31,223 nucleotides of DNA from a virus. The stretch lies in IMG/VR virus record IMGVR_UViG_3300028800_000245, positions 1 to 31,223 of that record; one strand, given 5' to 3'. The notes beneath the pieces are model-generated. The model had not been told where the DNA came from, did not search any database, and saw only the letters and a list, made by a program, of their open reading frames with translations. Made by a program: the position numbers and the translations under genes. Position 1 is the stretch's first letter, and every line of letters starts with the position of its first letter. This document shows, piece by piece, positions 30,693 to 31,223 of this stretch.

Positions 30693-30990
30693 CTCTCTTC
30701 TCCGTCTCGCTGAGGGCTGCGCGGGCCTTCGCTCCGCAATCTTCTTCAATAGGAGCCGGAATGCCTACGCTTCTTCCGTCTGGATAATCACAAACATCGC
30801 CGTTCCAATTCTGCGTATCAGCATAAAACCTCAAAGCCCCCTCCATCACCTGTAGGCGGCGGGAGAGGGTTTCGAGGGCGGCTAGGGCATCAGCGATGTA
30901 TTCGCAATCGTAGCTTCCGCCTATGTGCTTAGCGCCAATTTCTAGCGCAAGTTTGATCGTCTGCACAGGATTGGGGGTTTGAATGGTCAT
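30685..30990 (-). CDS. Small hypothetical phage protein (101 aa)
   Basis: Starts at 30990, overlapping the repeat ORF frame that ends in TGA (ATGA) or 3 bases after the TAA of the alternative frame; no Shine-Dalgarno is visible. 'ADALAALETLSRRLQVMEGA' and 'LRFYADTQNWNGDVCDYPD' are a familiar phage accessory-protein pattern. C-terminal SETEKRDE overlaps the next gene's ribosome-binding site. Function unknown. Confidence 0.7.
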   Translation of the reverse strand: MTIQTPNPVQTIKLALEIGAKHIGGSYDCEYIADALAALETLSRRLQVMEGALRFYADTQNWNGDVCDYPDGRSVGIPAPIEEDCGAKARAALSETEKRDE

Positions 30991-30993
30991 TTT

Positions 30994-31223
30994 TTAGCCA
31001 TCGCCAGAGCCATAGCCATAGCCATAGCCATAGCCATTGCCATTGCCATAGCCAGAGCCATCGCCATAGCCAGAGCCAGAGCCAGAGCCATAGCCAGAGC
31101 CATCGCCATAGCCAGAGCCAGAGCCATAGCCAGAGCCATAGCCATAGCCATTGCCATTGCCATAGCCAGAGCCATAGCCATAGCCATTGCCATTGCCATA
31201 GCCATCGCCATCGCCATAGCCAG
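30994..31223 (-). CDS. Low-complexity repeat protein, partial (Gly-X frame preferred)
   Basis: The repeat is open in more than one minus-strand frame. Frame A encodes G alternating with Y, N, S or D (ending ...YGSGDG, TAA 30996-30994). Frame B encodes (Met/Leu)-Ala repeats, ends AKK at TGA 30989-30987 and overlaps the next start as ATGA. I favour frame A because alternating Gly-Tyr/Ser/Asp/Asn is a known soluble, flexible low-complexity type that I recall from phage genomes, whereas poly(Met-Ala) is not; the ATGA overlap favours frame B. The N-terminus lies beyond the window. Function unknown; could be a spacer, adhesive or phase-separating segment. Confidence 0.5.
   Translation of the reverse strand, partial: GYGDGDGYGNGNGYGYGSGYGNGNGYGYGSGYGSGSGYGDGSGYGSGSGSGYGDGSGYGNGNGYGYGYGYGSGDG
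30997..31223. repeat. Hexanucleotide repeat (GCC-A-T/G-N), at least 37 units
   Basis: About 227 bases of GCC alternating with ATA, AGA, ATC or ATT on the plus strand, with perfect 6-base phase and running off the right edge. Counting units gives 37 plus a partial one. Larger blocks (ATA-ATA-ATT-ATT-ATA-AGA) recur, indicating expansion by slippage and unequal exchange. The contig end inside this repeat may itself reflect assembly failure. Confidence 0.95.

Noticed and set aside
30997-31223. CRISPR-like repeat array
   Set aside because: The repeat is a contiguous 6-base microsatellite without spacers, and it is open in coding frames.
1-31223. Integration or lysogeny module
   Set aside because: No integrase, excisionase or attachment-like sequence is visible. 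The lone XRE protein is not enough, because lytic phages also carry such proteins.

Overview
The window is a piece of a tailed-phage genome (or a prophage or metagenomic phage contig), most consistent with a short-tailed, podovirus-like phage. It has a T4 gp17-type large terminase, a long P22-type portal (719 aa), a Lys/Glu-rich scaffold and an N4-gp56-type major capsid protein. These are followed by a head-tail adaptor, a P22 gp10-like tail protein and two large low-complexity ejection-type proteins. There is no tape-measure protein, tail sheath or tail tube. No integrase or lysogeny module, tRNA, rRNA or CRISPR was seen. The host is probably a Gram-negative bacterium: there is an i-spanin/o-spanin pair with a lipobox and Sec-type signal peptides. 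Several small accessory proteins (DUF551, Lar-like zinc motif, the o-spanin type) resemble those of alphaproteobacterial phages, but that host call is inference from memory.

Layout. (1) 1-3773: tightly packed, plus-strand small genes linked by ATGA overlaps. They include an XRE-type helix-turn-helix protein and a DUF559/Vsr-like nuclease. Putative promoters with inverted repeats in the spacer lie at 476-503, 3069-3096 and 3774-3802. (2) 3833-6312: terminase small and large subunits, a 33-residue membrane peptide and two unknowns. (3) 6327-17373: head and connector genes. Three putative promoters share a TATTGA(C/T)TTT core with a 17-base spacer. The major capsid gene is preceded by a 178-base leader containing a nested RNA structure that pairs the Shine-Dalgarno sequence. 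(4) 17370-26312: internal and ejection-type proteins, one carrying an S74-type chaperone end, then fibre-like proteins. (5) 26361-27990: lysis cassette (XhlA-like protein, holin, a helper, nested Rz/Rz1-like spanins, T4-type lysozyme). (6) 27987-31223: minus-strand array of very small accessory genes, separated from the lysis operon by a strong minus-strand terminator. It ends at the right edge in a roughly 227-base hexanucleotide repeat.

The plus-strand genes run from regulation and accessory functions through packaging, head, tail and lysis. The minus-strand array converges on the lysozyme gene and probably represents early accessory genes transcribed from a promoter beyond the right edge. 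The most unusual items are the capsid-leader RNA, the hexanucleotide-repeat gene, the signal-peptide-bearing fibre-like proteins and the duplicated gene-boundary sequences in the minus-strand array. DNA polymerase, helicase and primase genes are not in the window.
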